From: Chitinilyticum litopenaei DSM 21440
GTDB lineage: Bacteria; Pseudomonadota; Gammaproteobacteria; Burkholderiales; Chitinibacteraceae
Reading direction: 5' to 3'
Length of the DNA stretch: 64,000 nt
Assembly (NCBI RefSeq): GCF_000428145.1
Contig: NZ_ATZJ01000008.1
Location: 78,330-142,329 of the forward strand
The notes beneath the pieces are model-generated. The model was given only the letters and a program-made list of their open reading frames with translations, did no database searches and was not told where the DNA came from. The first letter of the stretch is position 1. Each line of letters opens with the position of its first letter. The position numbers and the translations under genes were made by a program. Shown one piece after another: positions 16,560 to 26,024 of the stretch.

Positions 16560-19184
16560 TCAGGTCTTGTTGCCCAGTCCAAGGCGCAGATAGAGGTCGA
16601 CAACGCCGGCCGGCACCGGTTCGCTGAAGTGGAAACCCTGCAGGTAATCGACACCCAGCCCCTGCAGGAAGCGCGCGGTTTCGAGGTTTTCCACCCCCTC
16701 GACGACCACCTGCAGACCAAGACCCTGGCCAAGCTGGACGATGGCCTGCATCACGCGCCGGCCTTCTTCGGTATGCAGGCGCTGGGCGAAGGACACGTCC
16801 ACCTTCAGCAGATGGGCGGGCATTTCATGCAGCTGCGACAGTGCGGAGTAGCCGGTGCCGAAATCGTCGATTGCCAGCTGGAAGCCGGCCAGCACCAGAT
16901 GCTTGAGGTGCTTGAGCTGGCGTGAATAGTCGGTGAGCGCCACGCTTTCGGTGATTTCCAGAATCACGTCGGAGGGCTGCAGCCGGCGCTCGTCCAGCCA
17001 GTCGATCAGTTGCGAAATGAAGCGCGGATAGAAAAGTTGGCTGCGCGAGATATTGATCATCAGCTTCTGCTTGAGGCCGGCATCGCGCCAGGCGCGCAGC
17101 CGCTCGAAGGCCATGCGGATGACCTGCTCGGACAATTCCTGGATCAGCCCGACCTTTTCCGCCATGGGAATGAAGAGCTCGGGGCTGATCCAGCCGCTCT
17201 TGTCGTCCTGCCAGCGCGCCAGCGCTTCAACGGCCATGACCTCGCCGCTGCGCGCGTGGATCACCGGCTGGTAATACACCTGCAGGCCGCCATTGCGGAT
17301 CGCGTCCGAGAGTCGCGACTGGATGGCGACATGCTCGCGGCCCAGCGCCTTCAGGTGCACGATGTCGCTGTAGAAGCAGACATTGTTCCGCCCGGCATGC
17401 TTGGCGTGGTACATCGTGTGGTCGGCGGCCGAGAGCAATTCCTCGCCCGATTCGGCATTGTCGGGATACAGCGCGAACCCTGCGGAAATCGTCGGTCGCG
17501 TTTCCAGCCCGTCGATGGTGACGCCCTTGCGTGCGGCATTGCGCAGCGCTTCGGCCAGCTTGCGCACCTGCTCGACATCATCCTGATCGGGAATCAGCAC
17601 GATGAATTCATCGCCGCCCCAGCGCGCGAGCATGGCCTCGTCCCCCAGCTCGGCCGACAGCTGCTGGGCAACATTCACCAACAGCTCGTCGCCGATCTTG
17701 TGACCGAAGGCGTCGTTGATCTGCTTGAAGTGATCAAGATCGATGAAGCCCAGCGCGACCTTGGTGTGATTGCGGCGCGCGCGGTCGATGGCCTGGTGCA
17801 GCGTGTCATCGAGCAGCAGGCGATTGGGCAGGTGAGTGAGGTTGTCGTACAGCGCCAGCCGCGTGATGTGCTGTTCGTTGAGGTGCGCCACCGTCACGTC
17901 GCGCAGGATGCCGCGCAGCGAGGTGACATTGCCGGACGGGTTGCGGTGCGCGATCAGTCTGGCCTCGACCCAGAGCCAGCTGCCATTGCTTTGCTGGAGG
18001 CGGAAACGGATGGCCTCGGGCGTGGCAGTGCGCTCGAGCTTGGCCAGTGTCGCCAGCAGCAGCTCCTGCTCTTCCGGGTGCACCCAGGTCAGGATGTTTT
18101 GCCCGCGCGCGGCCAGCAAGCCCTGATGGTCGATGCCGCGCAGCTTGGCCCATGCCGGCGTGAGCTCGACCATCTCGCCGCCGGGCAGCAGGTCGACGAT
18201 GGCCTCTTCCAGCAGGTTCAGCGTATCAAGCATGGTCTTGCGGCGTGCCGCGTCCTGCATCAGCGAGGACACATCCTGCACCAGCACCACGGCATTGCGC
18301 CGGCCGTTCTCGGCCAGCACCGGCTGCACGCGCACAAGCAGATAGGCCATGCCCTGCGCGGTCGGCAGGCCGCAATTGAAGCTTTCGCTGCGGCTGCTGG
18401 ACAGCACCAGCGGCAGCACCCGCACCAGCTCGCTGGCCAGTTCGGCAGGCAGGCCGGTACGGATCGATTGTCCCTGCAGGCGCTCGGCGCCGGGCAGGAT
18501 GGGCAAGACCGACCAGACGCGCTCGACCACGCCATCGGCGTCCATTTCGAACACCATGTCCTGCAAGGCGCCAACCAGTGCCTGCAGGCGCTGCTGGTTG
18601 GCGGCGACCAGCTGCTCCATGCGCTGCTTGAGCAGCGCCTGGGCGACATGATTGGCGAGCATGGCCAGCAGGCGCAGCTCGACCGGGTCGCGGCTGTGCT
18701 CGACTTCTTCAAAAATGAAAGCCAGAAAACCGAAGGGCTCGCCGCGATCAAGCAGGGGGATGCACAGCAGCTGGCGGCCACCGGCCAGCGCCAGCAGCAT
18801 TTGCTCCGACAGCGGCAACTCGAGCAGCGACTTGTTCAGCACCATGCCCACCGCGAGCGAATCGGCGAGCAGCGGATACGCCGCGTAATGCAGCTCCATG
18901 AACACATCGGGAATGATGTGCGGCACCCGGCCCGAGGCATCGCGCCAGGCGGCAATCAGCCGGGCATGCTCGCCATCCGGGGTATTGAGGTAGAGCGTGG
19001 CGAGGCTGCAGCGGCAGGCCTCGCCAAGGATGCGAATGGCCTCGGCCAGCGCATCCGGCTCGTCAGCCGCCAGCAGCGAGGCCACCACACCGTCAAAGGC
19101 ATTGAAGTAGGTGTGGTAGATCGCGACTTCGTGGCGCAGGTTGAAGTCTGGCGCATCATTGCCGGTCATTAGATGAACAAACAC
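16560..19184 (-). CDS. GAF/PAS-GGDEF-EAL cyclic-di-GMP turnover protein
   Basis: 874 residues from GTG 19184, chosen for the AGGAGG site six bases upstream; an ATG five codons later would be too far from it. A GAF-like domain (about 30-195) is followed by two PAS-like regions (about 205-320 and 325-440). Then GGDEF (about 445-610) with WGGDEF at 523-527 intact and LDHFKQINDAFGH. Then EAL (about 620-865) with EALARW at 653, NISRSQ, EITE, DDFGTGYSAL and VVVEGVE. Both catalytic signatures look intact, so it could be a synthase, a phosphodiesterase or both. No membrane segment. Downstream of topA on the same strand with a 22-base gap, so it may be co-transcribed with it. Confidence 0.93.
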   Translation of the reverse strand: MFVHLMTGNDAPDFNLRHEVAIYHTYFNAFDGVVASLLAADEPDALAEAIRILGEACRCSLATLYLNTPDGEHARLIAAWRDASGRVPHIIPDVFMELHYAAYPLLADSLAVGMVLNKSLLELPLSEQMLLALAGGRQLLCIPLLDRGEPFGFLAFIFEEVEHSRDPVELRLLAMLANHVAQALLKQRMEQLVAANQQRLQALVGALQDMVFEMDADGVVERVWSVLPILPGAERLQGQSIRTGLPAELASELVRVLPLVLSSSRSESFNCGLPTAQGMAYLLVRVQPVLAENGRRNAVVLVQDVSSLMQDAARRKTMLDTLNLLEEAIVDLLPGGEMVELTPAWAKLRGIDHQGLLAARGQNILTWVHPEEQELLLATLAKLERTATPEAIRFRLQQSNGSWLWVEARLIAHRNPSGNVTSLRGILRDVTVAHLNEQHITRLALYDNLTHLPNRLLLDDTLHQAIDRARRNHTKVALGFIDLDHFKQINDAFGHKIGDELLVNVAQQLSAELGDEAMLARWGGDEFIVLIPDQDDVEQVRKLAEALRNAARKGVTIDGLETRPTISAGFALYPDNAESGEELLSAADHTMYHAKHAGRNNVCFYSDIVHLKALGREHVAIQSRLSDAIRNGGLQVYYQPVIHARSGEVMAVEALARWQDDKSGWISPELFIPMAEKVGLIQELSEQVIRMAFERLRAWRDAGLKQKLMINISRSQLFYPRFISQLIDWLDERRLQPSDVILEITESVALTDYSRQLKHLKHLVLAGFQLAIDDFGTGYSALSQLHEMPAHLLKVDVSFAQRLHTEEGRRVMQAIVQLGQGLGLQVVVEGVENLETARFLQGLGVDYLQGFHFSEPVPAGVVDLYLRLGLGNKT

Positions 19185-19206
19185 CTGCGCCCTCCTCGCA
19201 ACCGCA

Positions 19207-21498
19207 TCAGGCCTTGGCCGCTGTTTCCGGCGGAATCACGACTTCGCTGTAACCGCATTCCTTCTGCGGGCAGACTTTTTCCGTGCCGCGTCGCTTGGTG
19301 GTCTTCAGCGTCAGGATCGGCCAGTTGCACTTCGGACAAGGTTCGGCAATGGGCGGATTCCACGTCGCATACTTGCAATCCGGATAGGTATTGCAAGAGT
19401 AGAACAGCTTGCCATAGCGGCTCTTGCGCTCGATCAGCGAACCCTTGTGGCATTCCGGACATTCCACGCCGGTATCCTTGGGCTTTTCCAGCGGCTCGAT
19501 ATGCTTGCACTTCGGATAGGCCGAACAGCCGATGAACTTGCCGTAACGACCGGTCTTGATGTGCAGCGCTGAGTCGCACTTCGGGCAGGTGCGGCCTTCG
19601 ACCACTTCCGGCTCGAGCGGCGCCGATTCGGCGTCCTCACCCAGATTGCGCGTGTACGTGCATTCCGGGTAGCCGGTGCAGCTGATGAAACGGCCGCGCT
19701 TGCCGAGCTTGATGGCGAGTTTCTTGCCGCACTTGGGGCAGTCCTCGTCGATTTCCTCGTGCGTGACATCCTTGCGCGACAGGCTCTGCTTCTCTTCGAT
19801 CTGCTGGTGGAATTTCTTCCAGAATTCGTCGAGCACCGGAATCCAGTCCAGCTTGCCGGTCGAGACATCATCCAGCCGGTCTTCCAGCTTGGCCGTGAAG
19901 TTGTAGTCGACATACTGGGTGAAGTGATCGGTGAGGAACTTGTTGACCACTTCGCCGGTATCGGTGGGCGTGAAGCGCTTCTTGTCGAGGATGACGTATT
20001 CGCGATCCTTCAGCGTGGAAATGATCGAAGCGTAGGTGGACGGACGGCCGATGCCGAATTCTTCCAGCGCCTTGACCAGCGAGGCTTCCGAGTAGCGCGG
20101 CGGCGGCTGCGTGAAATGCTGCTCGCCGGACAGCTTGTCGACGGGCAGCTCGTCGCCTTCTTCCAGCGGTGGCAGGCGGGCTTCATCCTCGTCCTCGACG
20201 TCGTCGGCATCTTCCTGATAAACGGCAATGAAGCCGGGAAAGACCAGCGTCTGGCCGGAGGCACGGAACATGGCTTCGTCGCCCACGGCAATGTCAACGC
20301 CAACGGTATCAAACTTGGCCGCGGCCATCTGGCAGGCCAGCGTGCGCTTCCAGATCATCTGGTAGAGCTTGAATTGTTCGGGCGACAGAAAGGCCTTGAC
20401 CGAATCGGGAGTGCGGAAGATCGACGTCGGGCGGATCGCCTCGTGCGCTTCCTGGGCATTCTTGGCCTTGTTCTTGTAGGCGACCGGCTCTTTGGGCAGG
20501 TAATCCTTGTCGAAATGCTGGCCGATGTAGTCGCGGATCTCAACCAGCGCGTCATTGGCGAGCGCGACCGAGTCGGTACGCATATAGGTAATCAGACCGA
20601 CAGTGCCACCACCAACATCGATACCCTCATAGAGTTGCTGGGCGGTACGCATGGTGCGGTCAGTGGTCATTCCCAGCTTGCGTACGGCCTCCTGCTGCAG
20701 CGTGGATGTGGTGAACGGCGCGGCGGCGCTGCGTGACTTCTTGCGCTTTTCGACCGATCTGACCTGGGCGGTCTTGCCCTGCAGGGCCGCCAGAATCTCT
20801 TCATGGCGGGCGGCATCGGGAATATCGAACTGCTCAAGCTTCCTGCCCTGCCATTGCGAGAGCTTGGCACCGAATTTCTGGCGCCCCTTGTGGGTATCCA
20901 GATGCAGCGTCCAGTATTCCTGGGTGACAAAGGCGCGGATTTCGATCTCGCGCTCGCAGATCAGGCGCAGGGCCGGGCTTTGCACGCGGCCGGCCGACAG
21001 GCCGGTACGCACCTTGCGCCACAATAGCGGCGACAGGTTGAAGCCAACCAGATAATCAAGCGCACTGCGCGCCTGCTGGGCATTGACCAGGTCATTGTCG
21101 ATGTCGCGCGGGTTGGCAACCGCCGACAGCACGGCGGATTCGGTAATCTCGTGGAATACCACGCGCTTGAAGGTTTTTTCCGGCGCGACCAGTTTCTTGC
21201 CGCGCAGGATTTCCATGATGTGCCAGGAAATGGCTTCGCCTTCACGATCCGGGTCAGTTGCCAGATAAACGTGCTTGGCTTCCTTGACGGCGGCGCAGAT
21301 GGCATCGACGTGCTTCTTGTTCTTGTCGATCACCTGATACTTCATCTTGAAGTCATTCTCGGTATCGACCGAGCCATCCTTGCGGACAAGACCGCGTACA
21401 TGGCCATAAGACGCCAGAATCTGGAAATCCTTGCCCAGATACTTTTGCAGTGTTTTCGCTTTCGACGGCGACTCAACGATCAGAAGATTGTCGGGCAT
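19207..21498 (-). CDS. topA: DNA topoisomerase I (type IA)
   Basis: 763 residues. N-terminal Toprim domain with LIVESPSKAKT and ATDPDREGEAISWHI, whose acidic residues bind Mg2+. The catalytic tyrosine is Y305 in GLITYMRTDS. The C-terminus carries four Cys4 zinc ribbons starting CPKCGKKL, CPKCDSAL, CPECHKGS and CPKCNWPI. It relaxes negatively supercoiled DNA by single-strand passage. The gene order LysM-dprA-smg-topA on this strand is the usual betaproteobacterial arrangement. Confidence 0.98.
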   Translation of the reverse strand: MPDNLLIVESPSKAKTLQKYLGKDFQILASYGHVRGLVRKDGSVDTENDFKMKYQVIDKNKKHVDAICAAVKEAKHVYLATDPDREGEAISWHIMEILRGKKLVAPEKTFKRVVFHEITESAVLSAVANPRDIDNDLVNAQQARSALDYLVGFNLSPLLWRKVRTGLSAGRVQSPALRLICEREIEIRAFVTQEYWTLHLDTHKGRQKFGAKLSQWQGRKLEQFDIPDAARHEEILAALQGKTAQVRSVEKRKKSRSAAAPFTTSTLQQEAVRKLGMTTDRTMRTAQQLYEGIDVGGGTVGLITYMRTDSVALANDALVEIRDYIGQHFDKDYLPKEPVAYKNKAKNAQEAHEAIRPTSIFRTPDSVKAFLSPEQFKLYQMIWKRTLACQMAAAKFDTVGVDIAVGDEAMFRASGQTLVFPGFIAVYQEDADDVEDEDEARLPPLEEGDELPVDKLSGEQHFTQPPPRYSEASLVKALEEFGIGRPSTYASIISTLKDREYVILDKKRFTPTDTGEVVNKFLTDHFTQYVDYNFTAKLEDRLDDVSTGKLDWIPVLDEFWKKFHQQIEEKQSLSRKDVTHEEIDEDCPKCGKKLAIKLGKRGRFISCTGYPECTYTRNLGEDAESAPLEPEVVEGRTCPKCDSALHIKTGRYGKFIGCSAYPKCKHIEPLEKPKDTGVECPECHKGSLIERKSRYGKLFYSCNTYPDCKYATWNPPIAEPCPKCNWPILTLKTTKRRGTEKVCPQKECGYSEVVIPPETAAKA

Positions 21499-21555
21499 GG
21501 CTCCCCGGCTAACGGTGTGTGTTGGTTTACAGGCAGGAAATGACGTGGCTTGCCG

Positions 21556-22011
21556 TTATTGCAGCGTCTGCCCTTCCCGGCCGAACAGGATCTCTTCGAC
21601 CCAAAGATTAGACAGTTGGTCCTGCTTGCGCCAGACCTGCATCAAGGCCAGCAGCTTCATGCGCTCCAGCGCGACCTCGCCTTCTGGCTCGCGCATTACC
21701 CGGTCAAGCAGTTGCTCGCGCTCGTCAAATGACAGCACGCCACTTTGCACGAGGGCAGCCAGAAAATGAATGGACTCGGCACTCATGCGCTCCATCTCCT
21801 GCGGGTGCAGCGCCCGGGAGGCAATGCCGTACTGCAGACCACCAAGCGGGGTTGGCACCTGCTGCGAGGTCAGCTCACCCAGCCAGGCCAAGGCAGCCTG
21901 GATATCCTCGTCGGCAAAACCGGCCACATCCAGCTTGCGGGCGAGCGCCCCCAGGTCCGGCGTGTCTGCATCGACATTTTCTTCAAACAAAAAAGCAAGT
22001 ACGTCCAGCAT
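21556..22011 (-). CDS. smg: Smg family protein (DUF494)
   Basis: 151 residues, starting MLDVLAFLFEENVDAD, the typical opening of the Smg/DUF494 family. It is acidic, with no signal peptide or membrane segment. Biochemical role unknown in the family, but it is almost always found between dprA and topA, as here. It begins immediately after the dprA stop, so translation is probably coupled. Confidence 0.93.
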   Translation of the reverse strand: MLDVLAFLFEENVDADTPDLGALARKLDVAGFADEDIQAALAWLGELTSQQVPTPLGGLQYGIASRALHPQEMERMSAESIHFLAALVQSGVLSFDEREQLLDRVMREPEGEVALERMKLLALMQVWRKQDQLSNLWVEEILFGREGQTLQ

Positions 22012-23142
22012 TCACATTACCCTGTCATTGGCGACGCGCTGATAACGGCCGCCCGGAAGCACAAGGACGGCGCCCTGCAATTCCAAACCGAGCAGAATCT
22101 CGCACAGGCGGCCGTGAGTCAAGCCCGAACGCAAGGCCAGCGTATCCAGATCGACCGGATCCCAGCCCAGTTGCTGCAGCAATACTGCGTCTTGTGCATC
22201 TTCGTTCGGCACCGGCGTTCCGGACTGGACCTTGCCTGCCGGCCCGATCACCGCTTGCGGTCTGACCGGCCAGGCCAGCTCGTCACTGATGTCATTCACC
22301 GAATCGACCAGCTTGGCGCCCTGCTTGATCAGCCAGTGACAGCCCTTGGCCAGCGGCGAATGGATTGAGCCCGGAATCGCGAAAACTTCGCGCCCCAGGT
22401 CAGCCGCCTGCTTGGCGGTAATGAGCGAGCCGCTGCCCTCGGTGGCCTCGACCACCAGACAGCCTTGCCCCAGAGCGGCGATCAGGCGGTTGCGCATCGG
22501 AAAATGCTCGGCCTTGGGCGGCGCACCAAGCGGCAGCTCGGAAAGCAACAGACCCGTTTCGGCGACCCGGTGCGCCAGATCCCGATTGGCCGCAGGATAA
22601 ACCCGATCAAGGCCGGTTCCGACGATCGCGACGGTGAGACCGCCCGCCTGCAGGGCGCCCGCATGCGCCGCCGCATCGATGCCAGCCGCCAGGCCACTGA
22701 TGATCACCGCACCGCGGCCCGCCAGCTCGGCGGCAAAATCATGTGCATGATTCACGCCCTGTGGCGTCGGATTGCGACTGCCGACAATGGCCAGACCAAA
22801 ATGCAGCAAGGTCTCCGGATTGCCCTTGGCGAACAAGAGCACGGGGGGATCGGGCAAATCCAGGAGAGCGCGCGGATAAGCCGGCTCACCCAGCGTCAGC
22901 AGGCTATGGCCGGGGTCTTCCAGCCAGCGCAAGGCCGCAGCGACGTCGGGCTGCTCGTGATCCGGATCGAAAAACGCACGGGCCTGCGCCAGCGCATCGG
23001 GGCGAACCAGCTCCGGCAGAAGCTTGTCCGCCAGCGGGTGAATCTGTGGCGCCCCACCGGCAAGCTGCAGGAGCCGCAAACGACGACGCGTGGTCAGACC
23101 AGGCGCCAGCGCCAGTCGCAACCACGCGTCGTGTTCGGACAA
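22012..23142 (-). CDS. dprA: DNA-processing protein DprA
   Basis: 376 residues. The only plausible start is TTG 23142, with AAGG eight bases upstream and eleven bases after the LysM gene stop. An N-terminal helical (SAM-like) part precedes the Rossmann-like DprA core with LAIVGSRNPTPQG, ISGLAAGIDAAAH and VVEATEGSGSLITA. A winged-helix-like C-terminus follows. DprA loads RecA on incoming single-stranded DNA during natural transformation. Its presence is compatible with competence but does not prove it. Confidence 0.96.
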   Translation of the reverse strand: MSEHDAWLRLALAPGLTTRRRLRLLQLAGGAPQIHPLADKLLPELVRPDALAQARAFFDPDHEQPDVAAALRWLEDPGHSLLTLGEPAYPRALLDLPDPPVLLFAKGNPETLLHFGLAIVGSRNPTPQGVNHAHDFAAELAGRGAVIISGLAAGIDAAAHAGALQAGGLTVAIVGTGLDRVYPAANRDLAHRVAETGLLLSELPLGAPPKAEHFPMRNRLIAALGQGCLVVEATEGSGSLITAKQAADLGREVFAIPGSIHSPLAKGCHWLIKQGAKLVDSVNDISDELAWPVRPQAVIGPAGKVQSGTPVPNEDAQDAVLLQQLGWDPVDLDTLALRSGLTHGRLCEILLGLELQGAVLVLPGGRYQRVANDRVM

Positions 23143-23152
23143 GACGGCAACC

Positions 23153-24211
23153 TTATTCGCTGCTGGCCGGCTCCGCCTTCAGCAAGTCACCGTAAGTAAC
23201 CGCATCGGTGCTGTCGAGCACCAGACCATAAGACAGGGTGGGGAAGACCCGATATACGAATACAGCGCCATTGCGCACCGGCGGGGTCATGCGGTCGGCT
23301 TCTTCCTTGCTTTCCTTCTTGATCAGCTTGCCGGGCTTGTAGGCGAACAGCACGGTACCCAGATCAATACCATCGGCTGCACCGCGATTCACCACCACGG
23401 TTGACAGGGACCCCACATGGCGCGCACCGGAATAGGACGACAGGACCTTGGCTTCGATGGCCTGCTCCGGCAGGTGCGGCACGAAATTGATGAAGGGTTT
23501 TTCCGGAGCACGGACCAGTCGGGCGCCGACCGGAATTTCGCGAACGGCCTTGGTGACTTTCAGCGTGGTCACTTCGCCCTCGGCGGTAACGATGGCGTCG
23601 CCCAGGTAAGCCAGCTCCAGACCGATCTTCTTTTCCTTGTTGTCCGGGTCAAGGATGGAGGCCCGGTTGATCACCACCTGCCAGGTTTCCCCTTCCTTGC
23701 CGGCCATGTCGACGGCGTAGATCGTGTCGCCGGTACCGAAAACCACCCGGTTTTCCAGACCGGCGCCAATGCGGGCAGCCGTCTTGTAGTCGGCTTCCGC
23801 CATGACCAGCGGCTTGTCGAGGAAAGGATCGATTGCCGAAGCGGGAATACTCGGAATCGCCATACCCTGCAGGGGCGATGAGCGCACCGTCGGCGACAGC
23901 TTGACCGAACGGCCGGACACCTTCTCGTTCTTCAGCAGGCGCAGGCGAGGCTGGGCGCCGGAGCGGTCGAGCAGGATGACGTCACCCGGGTAAATCCAGT
24001 GCGGGTTTTTGATTTCTTCCTTGTTCATCTGCCAGATTTCCGGCCAGCGCCAGGGCTGGCTCAGGAATTTGCCGGAGATGCCCCACAGGGTGTCGCCCTT
24101 GACGACGACGTAACGATCCGGCGCATCCTTGGCGAGCTGCAAGGTATCGGCATTGGCTACGCCGGCCAATGAACCAAGCGACAGAAGAAGCGATATAATT
24201 GTTTTACGCAT
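23153..24211 (-). CDS. Secreted LysM-domain protein
   Basis: 352 residues from ATG 24211 (MRKTIISLLLSLGS), with a signal peptide ending near VANA. The open frame continues upstream but without a signal peptide. One LysM motif directly follows (YVVVKGDTLWGISGKFL..PWRWPEIW), which binds peptidoglycan GlcNAc-MurNAc chains. The rest (about 100-350) is beta-rich and not assigned; it resembles the long C-terminal part of the LysM proteins encoded next to dprA in other betaproteobacteria. Periplasmic or envelope-associated. Divergent from def. Confidence 0.88.
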   Translation of the reverse strand: MRKTIISLLLSLGSLAGVANADTLQLAKDAPDRYVVVKGDTLWGISGKFLSQPWRWPEIWQMNKEEIKNPHWIYPGDVILLDRSGAQPRLRLLKNEKVSGRSVKLSPTVRSSPLQGMAIPSIPASAIDPFLDKPLVMAEADYKTAARIGAGLENRVVFGTGDTIYAVDMAGKEGETWQVVINRASILDPDNKEKKIGLELAYLGDAIVTAEGEVTTLKVTKAVREIPVGARLVRAPEKPFINFVPHLPEQAIEAKVLSSYSGARHVGSLSTVVVNRGAADGIDLGTVLFAYKPGKLIKKESKEEADRMTPPVRNGAVFVYRVFPTLSYGLVLDSTDAVTYGDLLKAEPASSE

Positions 24212-24213
24212 GC

Positions 24214-24252
24214 TGGTATGCCCATTCCTTGCCAGTTTGATTGCCCATACCT
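24214..24252. repeat. Possible 39-nt short form of the dyad element
   Basis: GGTATG and CATACC frame a palindrome just upstream of the LysM start. It is ten bases (about one helical turn) shorter than the 49-nt form. It may be chance, or an operator in the LysM/def divergent region. Confidence 0.35.
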
Positions 24253-24379
24253 TCCCAAAGGTAGACCAAGCCGGCGACAATTGCGAAAGCCTTGCGGCGA
24301 ATGCCAGTGCAATCACGCCGCAAAGCCTATCGCCAGATTTCCTGATTCTGCATAGAAACTTTTTTCCCCGCAAGAAAAT

Positions 24380-24883
24380 ATGGCCATCCTGAACATTTTG
24401 CACTACCCCGACGAACGGTTGCACACGGTTGCCAAGCCGGTGACGGTTTTTGACGCTGCCCTGCAAAAGCAGATCGACGACATGGCCGAGACCATGTACG
24501 CCGCGCCCGGCATTGGCCTTGCGGCCACGCAGGTCAATTATCACTACCGCCTGATTGTGATCGACCTTTCCGAAAGCCGCGATCAGCTGCTGGTGCTGAT
24601 CAATCCGGAGTTCCTCGAAAAGGACGGCATCACCACCTACGAGGAAGGCTGCCTGTCCGTGCCCGGCATCTATGAAGAAGTCGAGCGCGCCGAGCGGGTG
24701 AAGATTCGCGCACTGGATCGCCACGGCCAGCCTTTCGAGCTGGACGCCGACGGCCTGCTGGCGATCTGCATCCAGCACGAAATCGACCATCTGGACGGCA
24801 AGGTCTTCGTTGAAAAGCTCTCGCGTCTGAAACTGAACCGCATTATCCAGAAGCTGAAGAAAAACCAGCGCAAGACGCTGTGA
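24380..24883 (+). CDS. def: Peptide deformylase
   Basis: 167 residues, full length. The three metal-site motifs are present: GIGLAATQV, EGCLSVPG (Cys ligand) and HEIDHLDGKVF (two His ligands and catalytic Glu). It removes the formyl group from the N-terminal Met of new proteins. First gene of the plus-strand block def-fmt-rsmB-DUF4390-ntrY-ntrX-trkA-trkH. Confidence 0.98.
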   Translation: MAILNILHYPDERLHTVAKPVTVFDAALQKQIDDMAETMYAAPGIGLAATQVNYHYRLIVIDLSESRDQLLVLINPEFLEKDGITTYEEGCLSVPGIYEEVERAERVKIRALDRHGQPFELDADGLLAICIQHEIDHLDGKVFVEKLSRLKLNRIIQKLKKNQRKTL

Positions 24884-24921
24884 GGCGTAAGGCGCGAGGC
24901 GGCAGAACCATATCCAACACC

Positions 24922-24970
24922 GGGTATCGTTACACAGCCTTTTCCGTATAAGGGCTGCAGCCCCATACCC
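24922..24970. repeat. 49-nt dyad element, copy 6
   Basis: Perfect GGGTAT/ATACCC arms, 49 nt, inner AGCC/GGCT at positions 15-18 and 32-35. It lies between def and fmt, 33 bases before the fmt start, so it would be in their joint mRNA if they are co-transcribed. Confidence 0.8.
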
Positions 24971-25002
24971 AAAAAGAAGCACTTGACCGGATTGATTGAA
25001 AA

Positions 25003-25926
25003 ATGAAAGTTGTCTTTGCCGGTACGCCGGATTTCGCCGCGAGCGCGCTGGCGGCGCTGCACGAAGCCGGCCACGAGATTGTCCAGGTGCTGACCCAGCC
25101 CGATCGCCCTTCCGGGCGCGGCATGAAGCTCACCCCCTCGCCGGTCAAGGCGCTGGCCGTACAGCTCGGCCTGCCGGTCTATCAGCCAGAGCGCCTGCGC
25201 ACACCGGAACAGCAGGCGCCCCTGGCGAGCTGCGACGTGATGGTCGTTGCGGCCTACGGCATCATCCTGCCGCAAGCGGTGCTGGATCTGCCGCGCCTGG
25301 GCTGCCTGAATATCCACGCCTCGCTGCTGCCGCGCTGGCGCGGTGCGGCGCCGATCCAGCGCGCCATTCTGGCCGGTGATGCAGAAACCGGCATCACCAT
25401 CATGCAGATGGATGCCGGCCTCGATACCGGCGACATGCTCTCGCGCCATGTCACCCCCATCCTGCCCGACGATACGGCCGTCAGCCTGCACGACAAGCTG
25501 GCCAGCCAGGGCGCGACGGCGATCGTCGCCGCACTGGCCGACCTGCCGGCCCTGCAGGCGGTGCGCCAGCCACAACCCGAGGCCGGCGTCACCTACGCGG
25601 AAAAGCTCAGCAAGGACGAAGCGCGCATCGACTGGCGCCGTCCGGCGGCCGAGCTGGACCGCATGATTCGCGCCTTCAACCCCTTCCCCTCCGCGCAGAC
25701 CACGCTCGAGGGCGCGGCACTGAAGCTCTGGCGTGCCAGCCCGGAAGCCGCCAGCGGCGCGCCCGGCGAAATCCTCGCGACCGAGCGCAGCGGCATCCTG
25801 ATTGCCTGCGGCGACGGTGCCCTGCGGGTGACCGAGCTGCAAAAGGCCGGTGGCAAGCGCCTTGATGCTGCAGCCTTTCTGGCCGGCAACAGCCTGGCCT
25901 GTGGCCAGCGCCTCGGCGCGGACTGA
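25003..25926 (+). CDS. fmt: Methionyl-tRNA formyltransferase
   Basis: 307 residues. N-terminal Rossmann domain starting MKVVFAGTPDFAASAL, with the catalytic region HASLLPRWRGAAPIQRAI (Asn-His-Asp triad region) and MQMDAGLDTGDML. The C-terminal OB-like domain binds tRNA. It formylates Met-tRNA for translation initiation; its product is undone by the neighbouring deformylase. Dyad elements lie on both sides. Confidence 0.98.
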   Translation: MKVVFAGTPDFAASALAALHEAGHEIVQVLTQPDRPSGRGMKLTPSPVKALAVQLGLPVYQPERLRTPEQQAPLASCDVMVVAAYGIILPQAVLDLPRLGCLNIHASLLPRWRGAAPIQRAILAGDAETGITIMQMDAGLDTGDMLSRHVTPILPDDTAVSLHDKLASQGATAIVAALADLPALQAVRQPQPEAGVTYAEKLSKDEARIDWRRPAAELDRMIRAFNPFPSAQTTLEGAALKLWRASPEAASGAPGEILATERSGILIACGDGALRVTELQKAGGKRLDAAAFLAGNSLACGQRLGAD

Positions 25927-25966
25927 GCCACGTCCCTGCCAGGCCAAGCCACCCATAAACCCCAAC

Positions 25967-26015
25967 CCCTATCCGCCTGTAGCTCATTAACCAATTCGGC
26001 CGCAGGCGGATACCC
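25967..26015. repeat. 49-nt dyad element, copy 7 (CCCTAT subtype)
   Basis: Left arm CCCTAT, right arm ATACCC. Positions 4-13 and 37-46 form a perfect 10-bp stem TATCCGCCTG/CAGGCGGATA, and an inner GCT/GGC pair sits at 16-18 and 32-34. Ends nine bases before the rsmB start. Confidence 0.8.
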
Positions 26016-26024
26016 GGATCAATC

